Assembly: GCF_024763615.1 (NCBI RefSeq)
Contig: NC_077223.1
Span: 84,878,627-84,942,626 of the forward strand
Direction of reading: 5' to 3'
Origin: Phlebotomus papatasi
Lineage: Eukaryota; Arthropoda; Insecta; Diptera; Psychodidae
Length of the DNA: 64,000 bases
Under the pieces are notes generated by a model. That model did not search any database and was not told the origin of the DNA. It worked only from the letters and a program-made list of their open reading frames with translations. Positions 11,769 to 24,990 of this stretch are shown here, in pieces. The position numbers and the translations under genes are program-made. Positions within the stretch are counted from its first letter, which is position 1. The number at the start of each line of letters is the position of its first letter.

Positions 11769-13639
11769 AAGCTAAGTTCTAAGCCTTTTTTGCATTTTAG
11801 AGAACTTATCGATGTAGCGTTTTATTTATTTATAGAAAATATAATTTGATATTTTAAATAACAATATTATTGTTATTTAAGTGTTTTTTGTTTGAAAATA
11901 CAATCACTCATTGTGGTAATTCTATCGTTGATACATTCTAAGATATTTTATTTCAAACTTGGAGACGAATAATGAATGCGTCTCGTGGGTTTGGTTTTTC
12001 AATGCAACAAATATTCTTTCAATATGTCTTGAATGAAGAAGACAAGGCGGCTCCTTTGAGCCAATTTAAAATAAATTAATTGATCTGTAGCAAATATTCT
12101 GCAGCATTGAACGTGAAAGAGTAGAAAAGAGAAGTATTTCGATGTGAAGAAAATTCAATGAGAAAGCAAAAGGAAGATGAAAAGTGCGTTTCATTTAATC
12201 ACTAAATATATTTTTTTGTTCTGGCTGATCATTCAGTGACTTTTGGTATTATTGCCATGGCTTTTTTTTTCACCATACATCTCCTTCAATATTTAAAAAT
12301 TACATTCATGCAATAAAGAGTTGTATGCTAATTTATTGGTTTGGATGGTAAATTGACAGATTGATAAATCGACAATCGATTGCTATTATTATTCCTCTCT
12401 CGTACAATTTTTGTACATATTTTTCGATCTTTGTGAGTGATCATACCCATAGAGCTTCATATGGCGCCGGGTGTTTTTCTTTTATAAAATGTGAGAAATT
12501 GCCCTCCACCCGATGGGGAGATGACTTCTTTTTTTTGTGCCAAAGAGGTTTCTCTCGATGGTATTTTTGTTACATTGCAAATGCCAGAAAATTTGATGAT
12601 CAATGCATATTAAGGTTAGACATGATTTATGCGTGACTGTTTTTTTTTCGTTTTGGGGGGACTGTTATGTGAATGCTGGATGATCTTCTGCATTTAGACA
12701 CATTTCGCCATTTAGATGAGCAGGTTTTTTTTGATATCACAAATCACCTATGAGAAAACACTCCCAATTTATTCTCTTCAAATGCAAAATTTTAATAGAA
12801 AAATTTCTCACAGTCTTGTGTTTGAATTTTATGCCAAAATTTATTCACTGATCTTGTGTAGAAATAGGATTTTGCGAATTTCAATAAGTATTCCATTTAT
12901 TTGCTGTGCTAAAGAAGGGGTGTTTGTGAAAAGTTGGGAAGATAAAGAATTGAGATAAATGGACTTGTCGAAAATTTGAATAAATCTAATTTATTAATAT
13001 GGTTGGATTTAATACAGAAATAAAGGAAAAGGTTAATTTAGAACGGGTTGTCATCCCAATGAGTTTAATCTTTTGTCACTTTTATACAGTAAATCAGGTT
13101 GGATTTAATCGTATATTTATTGCAAGGAAGATATTCCCCTTTTTTTTAATATTGCTCTCTGTGCACAAACAAAATATGATATAACATAAAATACACAAAC
13201 CATTTATCGCCATTCTGCTATGCTCGCCTCCAGGATGATGATGATGCAGATGAAGAATGAAAACTGGATGTGATATTTTGTGGCACGAGCCATAACAAAC
13301 ATCTCACAAGACTATCAAACAAAATACCAGTGTGAAAGAGCAAGTGAAAGAAAAGAGAGGCAGATGAGAGTTGAGCCTCAAATTACCATTCTCTCCTCTA
13401 TTGCTATTATTATTCCCTCAATGCTTGAGAACATTTGCACATTGGGTGCAGAAAAAATCAGCAACAAGCCCTGGTAAACTCACAAAAGTTGTGATTCTGT
13501 ATGGAGCCTAGAATGGACCTGCTTAAACAATCACAGGGGAAAAACTAAAAAGGGTTACAAAGAGAGCACGGCATTGGAAAGGTTTTGGGTTTGACGGGTT
13601 GAAATGTCAACTCTTTGTGGCAAATTGTGAAACTAATAT
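11769..13639. other. AT-rich non-coding sequence, nothing recognised
   Basis: Several short open frames (12361-12636, 12716-12958, 12999-13184, 13280-13477) are AT-rich and show no family resemblance or shared splicing frame; they are not called. Confidence 0.5.
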
Positions 13640-14710
13640 GTCATAACTGATCCTTAAGACTAAGCACTTAATAAAGGCCTTTGTAAAAGTCCTTAAGTAA
13701 GTGGTTACTTTAGGTACTTCCACTAAGTACTTAATTAAGGATGTTCAGCTAAGGACTTAAGTAGTTACCTTAATGCCAAACTCTCAAAAAAGATCTTTTG
13801 ATGATCAATACGTTGCTCTAAACATTGTTAAATAGCATAAATACTCTAAGGTAGCTTGATGTGACGCTTGATGAGCTCCTGACATCTCTCTGCAGAAATT
13901 CTACTCGTTTCTTGAATAAGAAAATTCTTAAGATGATAGGCTGAAACAGAATATTGAAAATCTGGTAAAGTTAAACTCCCGGAACACGAGTAAATGAGGC
14001 TAATAGGAACTTATAAATTTATTAGATATCTTTAAAAGAGAAGTTTCAAAAGAATATTAGTTGAGCAAGTTGATAGCAAGTTGAGGGTACGACAAAGAAA
14101 AAGATTCGACAGAATTGAAGACAGTTGTGGGCAAATAAATCAGTGATTTAAAGTTTTTGGCAATAACCAAGCGAGTACCAAATGCTAACGGATTTCAATT
14201 CTGATGAAAACACATGTATTTTTAGCTGAATTCTGCTAACTTTAAAACGACATCCCCGAGTCAGTGCCATTCCCATTGGTTAGCACTTTTTGATCGAGAA
14301 ATGCTGACCGGTGAGCATATTTTTACTGATTAACTCAGCAAAAATATGCTGAAAACGCTGCTGTTTTCAGCTAACCGTGGCCCCTGGGAAATGGAGGAAT
14401 TTCAAAATAAATTTGCCAAATCAAAATTGACTTCGTAAATTTCATTACATTTTTCTTTTAATAGATTTATCACTAAATAACTAAAAATTAAAACACACAT
14501 TTAGTTACATTTAGAGGTTATGTTTTTCTGACACGTCATATTGATCCATCTCTATCTATCCAGTGGATGACATGTATCCATCGCATTTTCTATTCCAATT
14601 TCCACTTTTTGCCATCAGATGTCACTACTTTTGCCCAAAAATCCTTAATTAAGCACTTAATAAGCAGTTTTTAAGGACTTATTTTATGCACTTGAATAAA
14701 GTTTTTGTTT
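13640..14710. mobile_element. Possible element with TTAAGGAT/CTTAAT inverted ends
   Basis: The left part has repeated CTTAAG/TTAATTAAGGAT motifs (13650-13775) matched in reverse complement by 14640-14705 (CCTTAATTAAGCACTTAATA). An inner hairpin AGCATATTTTT...AAAAATATGCT lies at about 14318-14352. No duplication flank was identified, so extent is tentative. Confidence 0.45.
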
Positions 14711-14826
14711 AAGAGTATGGGCAGTGCCTTTTATTATAGCATTGAGCTAGTAATAGCTTGCCTTCAAATAAAAAAAAATTGTATACCTTTTACAAGATTG
14801 TGTGTAATACAGAGAGAATTGTGATA

Positions 14827-15060
14827 GGGTAAAGTGGTACAAGTTGGATCATGGTACAAGTTGGACAGGGCTATTTTTCTTGACAAATTTAGTACTTCAT
14901 TTTTATTTGTATATTTGCAATGCTTTAGTTTTATAATTTGGTTTCTTGTGCTTATAAAAAAATTTAGTACTGTTATTTATCAAGGAAAAATCCCTGTCCA
15001 ATTTGTACCGGCGAATTATCCAACTTGTAACACTATGTCCAACTTATATCACTTTACCAC
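14827..15060. mobile_element. GGGTAAAGTGGTACAAGTTGG MITE, copy 2
   Basis: Left end GGGTAAAGTGGTACAAGTTG follows a TA at 14825-14826. The right end (CAACTTATATCACTTTACC) is its inverted match with one or two changes. Same family and orientation as 10653-10904. Confidence 0.82.
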
Positions 15061-16245
15061 AGATCCAGTTTAAAAAAAAATCTTGTTGAAAATGAAAAGA
15101 TTTTACAAGAACCCTTATGGGGACAGTTGTAGAAAAACGCCTTACTACTTTTCTATGCAGGGTAACAAGATCTTACAAGATTTTTACAAGCAATTTTTAT
15201 CAGGGTGAAATTATGATATTTTCAGGAATTTAACATGGTAATAGTTCTTTTGAGTAGTTAATTCCAAAAATTTACCATAAAGTGTTGTAACCTTTACTGA
15301 ACTTAAGGTATCCACTGTATTCGAAAAACGAGAAAAGGAAAGGAAAATTTAGATTTGATACTGCTATCTTATGGTTTTTAACCAACATTATCTTTTGGTG
15401 AAAACCTCAATAAGATATCTCAGACTGTTCTTTCTCCTTAAGCGATTGTAATACATCCGGACGTTCAATTGGCTAATCATTTACATACATCAATCAGTTA
15501 CTATAATACAAATTTCATTAAGCAAGATTAAATAGCATCTAAGATCACAGAAGCTGTGAATGTTTAGAAGTAATACCAGATAAAACTATGACGTTTTCTT
15601 GGGAGGAGAGAATATTGTCTCATTGACGAGAAAAGTCGTCAAAGTGTTGTGTCCTCTTGTTCTTGTTTTATTTATTTTTTTCTTTATAGCAGTTTTGTAA
15701 ATAAACGCAAAGATTGAGCTGTAAAATTTTACGATGCATTTTTCGTGTGTCATTGACCGAATTGTAATAATTGTAAATTTTTCTCTCGTTCGCCCATGAT
15801 GTTATTCAATCCTGTTGAGAAGAAGATGTGCAAAAATTTAAGTATCTCACTAAATTTGTCCAATTTGGTAAGAGTTATCTCGATTTTTATGGTTTTATTG
15901 ACAGCATAATTGTAATTTTCTGTTTTAAATTCCTTGATAATTAAGTGAACAATTATATCACATGTAATTTTGAGTATTATGATTAATGTGTTGGCTAGTG
16001 ATGTTAAATTACCCAATTTTTATACTATTGGTTACGTAAATAAATTACACATATTTTTTACTTTTAAATATAATTAATTTGTGGTCAAATGTACGAGCTT
16101 TGATGAAGGACTAATAAATTACTGAGTTATAATGTATTTTTTCTAATACTTCTAAGATTTTAGAACATTAAGAATTGATTAGGATGACATTGGTGGCGCT
16201 AGTATCGTGATAGCAAAAGACCATAACCCTCAATATCAATATATG
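15061..16245. other. AT-rich non-coding sequence, nothing recognised
   Basis: Repeated TTTTACAAGA/TCTTGT motifs occur at 15060-15200, but no element could be delimited. No gene is seen. Confidence 0.45.
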
Positions 16246-16247
16246 TA

Positions 16248-16673
16248 GGGTAAGTGTGCCAAATTTCGGCATAGTTGCATGCAAGCGCCAAAGTCTCAAG
16301 TTTGAAATGTAATATCTTTAATAGAAATTGATTTTTTTATTTCTCCTACTTAAGGAGTGTTGCTTAGAACCTTGTAGACAGTTTATCGTCTTTATTTACT
16401 CTAAAATAATTCTTAATACATTTTAAAATGAATAAAAATGTAGGCATAGCTTTGGTGCCCTATTTCGGCCACCTTCATTCTCATAGTTCCTTGACCTTCA
16501 GGAATTCTTACAATGCCTTTTTCACGTCATCTCGTTTGCCGAAGCTGCATTTTTTGTTATTCTTTTGCATTGTATAATCTCTAGACTATGTAAAAACTAA
16601 AAATTCATGGAAATTCGAGGAATAAAAAAGGTGGCCGAAATTGCAAGCTGGCCGGAATTTGGCACACTTACCC
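16248..16673. mobile_element. GGGTAAGTGTGCC element, reference copy
   Basis: A 426-bp element flanked by TA (16246-16247, 16674-16675). Ends GGGTAAGTGTGCCAAATTTC / GGAATTTGGCACACTTACCC are inverted. Subterminal sequence includes GGCATAGTTGCATGCAAGCG on the left and GGCCACC / GGTGGCC motifs. Two further copies, one nested in the other, lie at 37986-38847. Confidence 0.9.
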
Positions 16674-16675
16674 TA

Positions 16676-17276
16676 CTGAACTTGGTAAAAGTTGACCGAT
16701 TTTGCTAATGTTACCGTCTATAAATTTACAATTTCGTTTAAAATGGATAAGAATACTTTTGTATATCAAATAATATTATTAACATAGTTACTAATGCTCA
16801 ATGTAACTACAATTTCGAGTGTTTAATGCTAGCTTTAACTAAAATTGCTGCTATTTCTCTTCATTGGTCTCTATTTCTTGCTATTTCACACACTTAAGTA
16901 AATTTTAATGGGATTTTAACAACATAAAATTCTCATGAAATAAAATTGCGAAAATGAGGAAGACAATGATGTGCAAAGCATCACAATGCATGTGAGAAAT
17001 TTTAAAATGTGACAAATTGATGTTGAATTGTTGGTAAAATTGCAATTTGTGTCAATAAATATAAAATTAGTTTTTCGCGCGAGACGTGAAGAGAGACAAT
17101 TTTGTTCTCAATTCACTCTCAACTTCAATGTCAGTCGTGTCCCAAAAAGTCTCAGGGAAGGACATGATGTGCAGAAGTTGTACAAGTGTCTCATATGAGA
17201 CATCAATCGTGCGTGTGTGACGACTGATTTTGAATTTCAATGCATGTCTTTTCTATATTTGTTTTAAATATCTAAA
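16676..17276. other. Non-coding spacer, nothing recognised
   Basis: No feature could be supported. Confidence 0.45.
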
Positions 17277-17278
17277 TA

Positions 17279-18500
17279 GGGGAGAACGGGGATGTTTGAG
17301 ATACTTTTTGAAATTTGACTTTAGGACAGCACCACAAAAATTTAGCTAAGTAAGAATTATGCAGATTCTGGATTAATTACTTTATAAAAGATGCTAGTTT
17401 AGATCCGCAAAGTAAATTACTTTTACTTGCGATGTGACACCAGCAGCCCTTCGGCGGGGCAGAATTAGACAAAAATGGGGCAATATGAGCCATCAGTTTT
17501 GTTACTTTTTAATTTATCGGTTTCAGTGACCAACTGGATGTTGTTAAAAGTTTGTCAAAAGCTCTTTTTCTTACAAAATGTAAAAGAAAAGTTTTGTCAA
17601 ATTTGTAAACAACATTCTTTTCATAAAATTGTATCAAGATCCATTTGTAAGCTTAACAAAAACTTTTTCTCAGAGTAGCAAACTCATCATTGCTCTCATA
17701 CTGTACGGTTTCTTATCATAATGTGCCATTAGTGTTTGCGGTTTTTACTTTCCAATAGCCTGGACACCCAGAATTCTTTATTTAATAAAAAGGGATGGCA
17801 AAGACTCCCAGCTTTGCGGAATGCTCAAACTCGAGATAGAGCTCTCAGGGAATTAACTCTCCTCATGATTTTTGGGTGTATAACGGTTTATTACCGATTA
17901 AATTTATTCACAAAACAGAAAACAACTCTGAATTAGAAAATTGGTTAAGAAATATTCGTGTTGGAATGTTTTTGGCAAGAGTAGCATGCTTGCGCACAAT
18001 TAAAAAGGGATACTTGAGAAAAATAAATCAATTAGGATTACTTGACCAATTCTTCACCGATTGAGTCCGATACAGTCGTATAAGAAATTTCAATACCTTT
18101 CCAAGAAATTCAAATCTGACCAAATCGGTTGGAAAATGAGCCCTTCAAGCCTTTTGGTTGAACTTTAACCTTCTATAATTCAAAATGGCGAATTTTAAGG
18201 TCATAGGTATGTCAGGACGAAAGGTTCGCCTAGGCTACCTTTAAAACATATCCGAAAATAAAAGGAATTGTAGGAGCCGTATTTAAAATAAACCAGAAAA
18301 CCATGGTTTTGAAGGGGACCGTCCGAGATAATGTCCACTTATAGAGAGGGGGGGTCATCGAAGACCGGAAGTTGATATCTCTTCCTGTTTTTAAGTTCCA
18401 GAGCGGTGATACGTAATATAACCCAACTTTATTCAAATGTTAATAGGGAAAAATTGTGCAATAACTAATTGTCTCTGTTCCAAACATCCCCGCTATTCTC
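17279..18500. mobile_element. TA-flanked element with GGGGAGAACGGGGATGTTTG end
   Basis: A 1.2-kb element. Left end GGGGAGAACGGGGATGTTTG, right end CCAAACATCCCCGCTATTCTC, flanked by TA at 17277-17278 and 18501-18502. The ends resemble those of the element at 61356-62667 (GGGGATACTGGGGAGGTTTG). The interior has short open frames (17475-18064) without clear homology and, at 18183-18245, a dispersed repeat (AATGGCGAATTTT...GGTCATAGGTATG) also found at 41006, 41627 and 55388. Confidence 0.75.
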
Positions 18501-18502
18501 TA

Positions 18503-20664
18503 CTTCTGAAACATATTTTCCACTCAAACAATAATTTTTGCTTCAAAGTTTTGAAAGTGAAAATTCTTTTGTAAATTATATACTAAAGTATTTTCACCTC
18601 TTCAAGTTGTGTTTTTTTTTAACTCTAAATAAACTATGTGATAGTTTGTAATGCGGGTTCACAGTTGATCGCTCTTGGAAGCTTTGCCAATAAAATAAGA
18701 GTCGCAGAAAAAAAGTCTCTTCTCTGCATAAGTTTCTTGAGCTTTTTTTTCTATCCTCACAGTGTATTAACAGATAGAAGCTCCTCTTGTATTGCCATAA
18801 AATCATAATTTATATGCCATTTGGCATTTGGTGGTTCCGCAAAAGTAAAATGGTAGCTCTCTATGTTTCCAGTGTTCCAACACTAATGCAAAAGATATAA
18901 TTTAAAATTAGCACAAAACCATGAGGTTTCTCTCTATATTCTTGGGTTAGTTATCTTTATCCACTTCTTCAAGAGGAAATTCTCTCTAATTTGTGCATGC
19001 CTAATGGTTTTGAGAAAAAAAGGAAGAATAGCAATTTTCTTTGATAAAAAAAAGAAATATAGGAGAAAGACATTTGATGGGTGACACTTAAACTTGACTC
19101 TGGTCACCAATTTGCAAAAAAAGAAAAATGTTGAAAAAGGGAAGTCAATTTGCAATTTAAATGCTTTTTGATAGCTTTTGGTGGTTTTCTCAATAAATAT
19201 ATAATTTTTCTATAGAAGATGAATTAATAGCTTAAAATGCTATCGAAGATAAATCAGACTCAATGGATTATTTGGCAGTTACTCAAGCATAAGTCAGGCT
19301 TCAATGGGATTTAAAAGATCTTAGGGTCATGTTGGCTTTTTCAGCGTATAAAATAATGATGAGTTATTAGTTTTTATTTCCTTATTAAAAGTTTGAGATT
19401 TATGGTAGTTTAAATGCGATATAAAGTTTATTTTATAAGGAAGATATATTCTGCTGAGGCAACAAGTTAATTGTTTGGTTCTCTGTACAGGTTGATGTTA
19501 TTGATGTTAGTTGATTTTTTGGAACTTGAAGCTAGCTCAAAAGTTATTTATCTCTTGTTTGACTCTTCATCTGTTTGTATAATCGTGTGTAAACCTAGAA
19601 AATAAAGTGTTAGGGGGTTAGGGTTAGGAAAATATCCTCCACAAGGAAGTTAAATACCATAGATGCGGATGACTGCCCACCTACTTATCGTCAGCTTTTC
19701 TTCTAGCACTTAAGGATAGTCTGCATCTGTGAAATATGCCATCTCCGATAGGTGAAAACCATTCTTTAGTGCTAAAATTAAAAAAAATGCCTATGGAAAG
19801 CACGGGGGCAAAGTCATCCACATCTACGGTACCTTGGTTTTTTACTTGATCAAAAATTGTCCTGTAAGGGTATCTAGGAAACCGTATTAAGCGGCTACTA
19901 CTTGTTCATCTTCAGCTGTCAACAGCTTTTCGGCAAGACATGAGTTCATTGAAAATCATGTAAGTGCAGGTGACTTTGTGCCCTGTGGGTGACTTTGACA
20001 CTCTCGTTCGTAAGCTTTTCTTTACTTCTAGAACTTAAGGATGGTCTTTAGCGATCCAATCCTTCATGTCTGATCGGTTACAACCGTTCTTAAATCTTAG
20101 AATTAAAGAAAATCTTACGAACAGGAGGAGATCAAAGTCGCCCGCACTTACGATGTACAAAGCCATCGTTAGACCGTTATATGCATGGGCATGACGTTTC
20201 CTATGTTTCTCATATGTTTCTAGCGAGCCGAAAAATATTTTGAGTTTATTAGCTATTTTCTGACATTGTAGAATAAATTAGGAAATAATACAAATACAAA
20301 ATAAAAGCCAATTTAATATAGAATAGGCAACCGAAAACTCCAAATTGGCAACCTACGTAGTTTTGAAGATATTTCGTGAAATGTGTACGAAAACAGGAAA
20401 AAATTTACACTAAAACTGGTCGCATTTTTCAGAGCTAATATATGAGCTGGTTATATGTATCTTATGAAGTTGTAATATGTTTATTGGCCAAGGGCCAGAC
20501 GTAAAAATTCGGTGCGGTTTTGTAACTGTTCCAAAGAATGACATGTTTCGCGAATAGACCCTAAGGATAGCGCTAACCGTTGCCCTGGATGCCATTTTAA
20601 GCTTGCCGTCACTATCGCTTTTCATAAAGTTGGAATCGAACATGGCAGTTTTTAGGTTATGCGG
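18503..20664. other. AT-rich non-coding sequence, nothing recognised
   Basis: There is no gene. At 20330-20430 a stretch (CCTACGTAGTTTTGAAGATA...) resembles, in reverse complement, the interior of the element at 11229-11734 (11330-11420), which suggests an old fragment of the same family. Confidence 0.45.
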
Positions 20665-20666
20665 AC

Positions 20667-20720
20667 TTCAGACTTATGGCTTAGCCATATGGCTTAACCT
20701 CTTCAATTTCTTATCAATCA
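20667..20720. repeat. Dispersed repeat with GCCATATGGC, copy 2
   Basis: GACTTATGGCTTAGCCATAT followed by GGCTTAACCTC; shared with 9169-9215 and 62988-63040. It lies just upstream of the LINE remnant at 20813. Confidence 0.55.
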
Positions 20721-20812
20721 AGATTTTTTGAAAAATTTTCACTTAAAATTGGACAATATGTGAGATCCATTAAATCATGAAAAATCAATGAAATTGGTTG
20801 TAATTTCGAATT

Positions 20813-21440
20813 TTGAGATCACCGGGAACTGGGCAAAGCCTTAGGTCTGAAACCGGGCATTACGCTCTGCTAGAATGCTCTTTTTATTCTTTTGCCATAC
20901 ATTTAGACCTTCTAATGAGGGATGACTTGCACACTATTGAGGGAAAGTTACCCAAGCAATACTTTATACGAAGTCTGTTTCGGTTTAACGCTCGAATTAG
21001 ATCATTGACTGAGTTCTATGCGTGCGATCGCTCTATTCCACTGACGGTTCTAGGATCGAAGGATTCTCAGGTGCGGGTTTCAATTGTTCGGAGCTTCATA
21101 TTAGCGGATTAACGCTCCTCGCTCCTCGGCCAATACACGACTGCGTTTCAGGTTGAGGTCGCCGCAATCGTGCTTGTTGGTCGGAATCTACTGGAATCTG
21201 GCCTTAAGGGTAGGAAAGTTCAAATATTTTCAGATAGAGCTGAGATTCTATTTATAACAGGTTATAAGTCGTGTACTGATGTCGTAAGTGAGTGCAAGAA
21301 AATGTCAGTACAGGCCTCCTAGGAGGGTACCTAGTCACAGAGGTATAATGGGAAATGAAGAAGCTGACCATCTTCACTGGTTCTGAACCTTCTGTAGGCA
21401 TTTCCTTGCAAATGAGGCCCGGCACTCAGGATTGTCTTAT
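20813..21440 (+). pseudogene. Degenerate Jockey/R1-like LINE fragment with RNase H
   Basis: The first part is open for 99 codons (20813-21112) and looks like the linker after reverse transcriptase (LPKQYFIRSLFRFNARIRSL). After a shift the RNase H order appears: YTTAFQVEVAAIVLVGRNLL (from about 21134), GRKVQIFSDRAEILF, SCTDVVSECKKM, and in another frame VPSHRGIMGNEEADHL (to about 21385). The E of FQVEV, the D of FSDR and the D of EEAD correspond to the RNase H acidic residues. At least one frame change and stops make it inactive. The Jockey/R1/I group is inferred from presence of RNase H and motif spelling. Confidence 0.8.
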
Positions 21441-21801
21441 GTCCAATCCAAACAGTTCATGGTCAACTTTGATAAGAAAAGGAATAAGCTGTAATGAACC
21501 GGTCCATAACCGATAACTAATTTTTATCCGAATATATTACTCTTAAGGTATTTTGACTATTGTTTTGTATAATTTATAAATCGGTTTAAAACGGTTAAGA
21601 GCGGGTAAACGGAAAATGATGCGAAAGTACTTTTGAGGCATCGCACCAAAGTCACGAAAGAAATTGATTGATTTATTGAAAACTAAAAAGATGCACCAAG
21701 CTGCAAAAGTGGGTTACATAGTTATTTTTTAGCATTAATAATCTTAAAAATAAGGATGTTTGTACATTACAGGCTTAGTTTTTCTTATATCTCTTTATAT
21801 A

Positions 21802-22038
21802 CGGTAAAGTACCCTCTAGTCGGCCGGGTTCTCAACTCGGTCAGTTGACTTATTTAACCAATTTTTTAACGTTTTATAGTCAATTTCTATGAAATTTTCA
21901 CTGATTTACGTTATATATAATATAATACACCTTCTAATGTTAAATCGGTAAGACCATATTATAACAAATCTAAGTAAATTGAATAAATAGTCGCACTGGC
22001 CGAGTCGAGAAACTGGCCGACTAGAGGGTACTTTACTT
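21802..22038. mobile_element. GGTAAAGTACCCTC MITE, copy 2
   Basis: A 237-bp element with CGGTAAAGTACCCTCTAGTC / GACTAGAGGGTACTTTACTT inverted ends and TA on both sides. It shares the GGTAAAGT(A/G)CCCTC terminus and the CCGG/GAGTCGAG subterminal pattern with 11229-11734. Confidence 0.85.
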
Positions 22039-22040
22039 TA

Positions 22041-23537
22041 AATTTGTCATTTTGAGAAACCTAATTACTTTGTTTTCACATTCAATATTTTCTGATAGAA
22101 TTTCAACTATGTTTTGACTTAAACCTATTTCTTGTCGCTGTATTAAATACTTTGTATATTGTGATAAAATATGATCTATCGTTATTAGTGCATTATATAC
22201 GTCACATATTGGAGGATCCTCTCGGTTCACGAAAGAGAGCTTCACAAGGCTAGGGATTCAATTTAAGACCCCTCGTTAATGAATTTGGCTATGAAGGGCC
22301 ATACTTTACGATTGAACAGAGCAGGATCGTAGGATTAACATTCTCTGTTAATAAATACAAGAAATTGATCTCATTAAGAGAAAACACTCACCTTAAATGA
22401 GCTTTAATTGTCCCCACTCATTTTCTCCACTAAAAACATATTTCTGTAAACATCTGGACAAAATTGACAAAATCCTAATGACAAAAATACGTAAATGTGC
22501 GAAAATAATGTGCCTTTTACGGTCAATAAAGGTGGCAATAAAAATAAATATATACAAACAACTAATGGGATGTTACAATAAACGATCTTAGTTTACGATA
22601 TTAACGTGCTCTGTACAAGTTTTACTGGGGGCGTGGTCTAGTTTTTAGCGAGAAGAACTTTTATTGCACCACCTTAGATTGAGTTAGTGATGATGGGTTA
22701 TAGTACAGCATTTATATATGCAAAGTAATTTAAAAAAAAAAAACTAATTAGTTTAATTGGTTATGTTTTGTAAGGGTCATGGTTTAATATTTTTATGCTT
22801 ACATAGAAATATTTCTAACAGCTAATATACATAAATAAATATAAATATATAATTACAATCACTGAATTTTATTAAAAAATAAAAGGATAATGGATAAAAG
22901 TAATTGGTAATAAAAGTAATAAACGTCAATTGTCTAAATTATTGTAATTTTTCTTAAAGGGATGTTATATTTTATTTAATTGGTTAGTGGCGCCACTATC
23001 GGCAACCGGAGGAAAATCACATGTTCTAAAAAGTCTTATTGAGCATTGGACATTAAATTACTTAGCTGCTGGTATATAAGAGGCATTTGATTTTAGTTCT
23101 TATCAATTTTGCTATTTTCCTTCTAGCGTATAATTATAAATTGTAGTTTAAAACGCAAGAGAGAATCTTCTTGGCATCTCTGGGAAGGAAGGAGATAAAT
23201 GCAATGGTGAATTCTCATGGAAATGCATCTGCATATTTCGTGTTTGCAATAAAGAGTGAAACACTAAATTACCTCAAAGTTTAGTTTTTCCATTTAATTT
23301 TCTAATTTGACTTGGAGCAAATCTAATTATGATTCAATTAAGATGATCTTATGTGGCCGCAATTATTCTTTTTCCTTCTACCATCCCACCGTTTCTCTTC
23401 GATAGTACTATTATTATTATTATTATTATTTTTTTGTATTTTGTCTTCTTGACTTTCAATGCACCTTTTCTTGGGCTTCTTGCGGTTTGGCATTAGTCTA
23501 ATTAATTTTCTCCTTCTCTCCCTATTTTTCCGTATAG
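22041..23537. other. Non-coding sequence before Mbs exon 1
   Basis: There is no gene. An (ATT)n microsatellite lies at 23409-23431. The last 100 bases before the exon are T/C-rich, as expected near an acceptor. Confidence 0.6.
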
Positions 23538-23650
23538 GCTTGCATCGATGACAATTTGGATATGGTGGAGTTTCTGGTGGAGCACGGAGCCGATGTCAAT
23601 CGTGCCGACAATGAAGGCTGGACACCTCTTCATGCCACAGCTTCCTGCGG
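23538..23650 (+). CDS. Mbs: Mbs exon 1 of window: ankyrin repeat
   Basis: The exon is 113 nt, in phase 0 at the start (acceptor ...CGTATAG) and leaving 2 nt at the end (donor GTAAAT). It encodes one ankyrin repeat beginning ACIDDNLDMVEFLVEHGAD and running into NEGWTPLHATASCG. This matches the second to third ankyrin repeats of MYPT1 (HQACIDDNVDMVKFLVENGA). The ankyrin array binds the PP1 catalytic subunit and shapes substrate choice. The preceding exon should end with the ...LHQ codons in phase 0; I could not find it in the 23.5 kb upstream. Confidence is high because the match is close and splicing to the next exon restores Gly-Phe in frame. Confidence 0.93.
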
Positions 23651-24990
23651 GTAAATCACATGGGAGATTTGTGTGAGAGAGTGTGGCATTTTCTTGTGCA
23701 CTTCAACATGATCTCTTGTGACGATGTTGATGACACAAGAAAGAGCTTTTTTTTTTCTTTTTTTTTATAAAAAAAAAGAAGTGGCTTTGGGAAAGAAAGA
23801 AAGAAAAAAAAGAAGCCCAGAATCGACAGATTTAGGGCTCGAGAAATGTGGGAAGAGAGGCACAGCAAAAAGAAGCGCGCGAGGAAGAAATAAAAGGCAA
23901 TGGAAAATAATTAAATTATGAAACATATAAAGAGATTTTTAGAAAATAGGGTCACTGTGAGTTCAAGTAACGCAGATTTATTTATAGCACATGATCCGTT
24001 ATAATTAGATTTTTCGATGCGAAGTCTCGTTGTCGAATGTTTAAAAATTGAAAATGTGTGTTTCGTCTCTCTCCGTATAACTTTCTCTCTCTCGCGTGAT
24101 CGCGAATTTTATGCTTCTCTGCGAAGCAAAAAAAAATCACTCTTTTTGGCACTCTTTCATTGCCAAAAAACCAAAAAAAAAAAAAAAGAATTCTGTACTC
24201 GTTCAATTTGAAGGAGTGAGTGAGAAAAATTGCGAGTGTCTTTTGATATTTTTCAAAAGTGATGATTTTTCTTCATCTTCCTGTCAGAGTTTTTTTTTTT
24301 AAACAAAAAATTTCAGATTTTTTTTCTGACATCGTCACGAGATTTGGTAATTTATAGAAGGGGCATCCTTTTGCAATTGCGCGAAATCTTTCGAGCAATA
24401 CCAGTATAATTATTTTTAAATTAAAAATTGAATCACATTGGTTTTTAATGGAAACAAAGCTATAATTTCTCATATTGTTTGACAAGCTATCAAGAGCCAT
24501 TTCTTGATTATTAAATTCTTTGACCGTGGAAGAGCATCAAGTGGGAGAACTTGGCATGATTTTACTAAGAAATTGCTGTGATAAAAGTTGGGAATGCGAG
24601 AAAATTTGCAAGAACTTGTAGTAGAAATGCACAGAGAATTTGATTTAATTATTCTATTAAAATTAATTAAATAATTTAGGTTTTTTTTGTTATATTAAAA
24701 AAAGGCTTTCATTAAATTATTTTTTTGTTCTTTATGCTGTTAGGCTTTGAACACACTCTTGCTTCGAACACTTTATATTTTTCCATATTGAATCCTCGAA
24801 ATGTCCGAAATAGGTTATTTTGAAAAAAAAAAATATAGGTTATGTTAACTTTAACTTCAAAAATCAAATACATTGAACTCGATTCACTTATTTAGTAAAG
24901 AAGAGATTATATTCTTATAAAAGATATTGCTATGGAAGAATATTCTTTATTTAAACTTTTGATAAACAAGTTTTTCTCTCTTTCAGTTTC
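23651..24990. other. Mbs: Mbs intron 1, proximal part
   Basis: A-rich and T-rich tracts (for example 23750-23780, 24170-24190) cause spurious open frames on both strands. No element is delimited. Confidence 0.6.
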
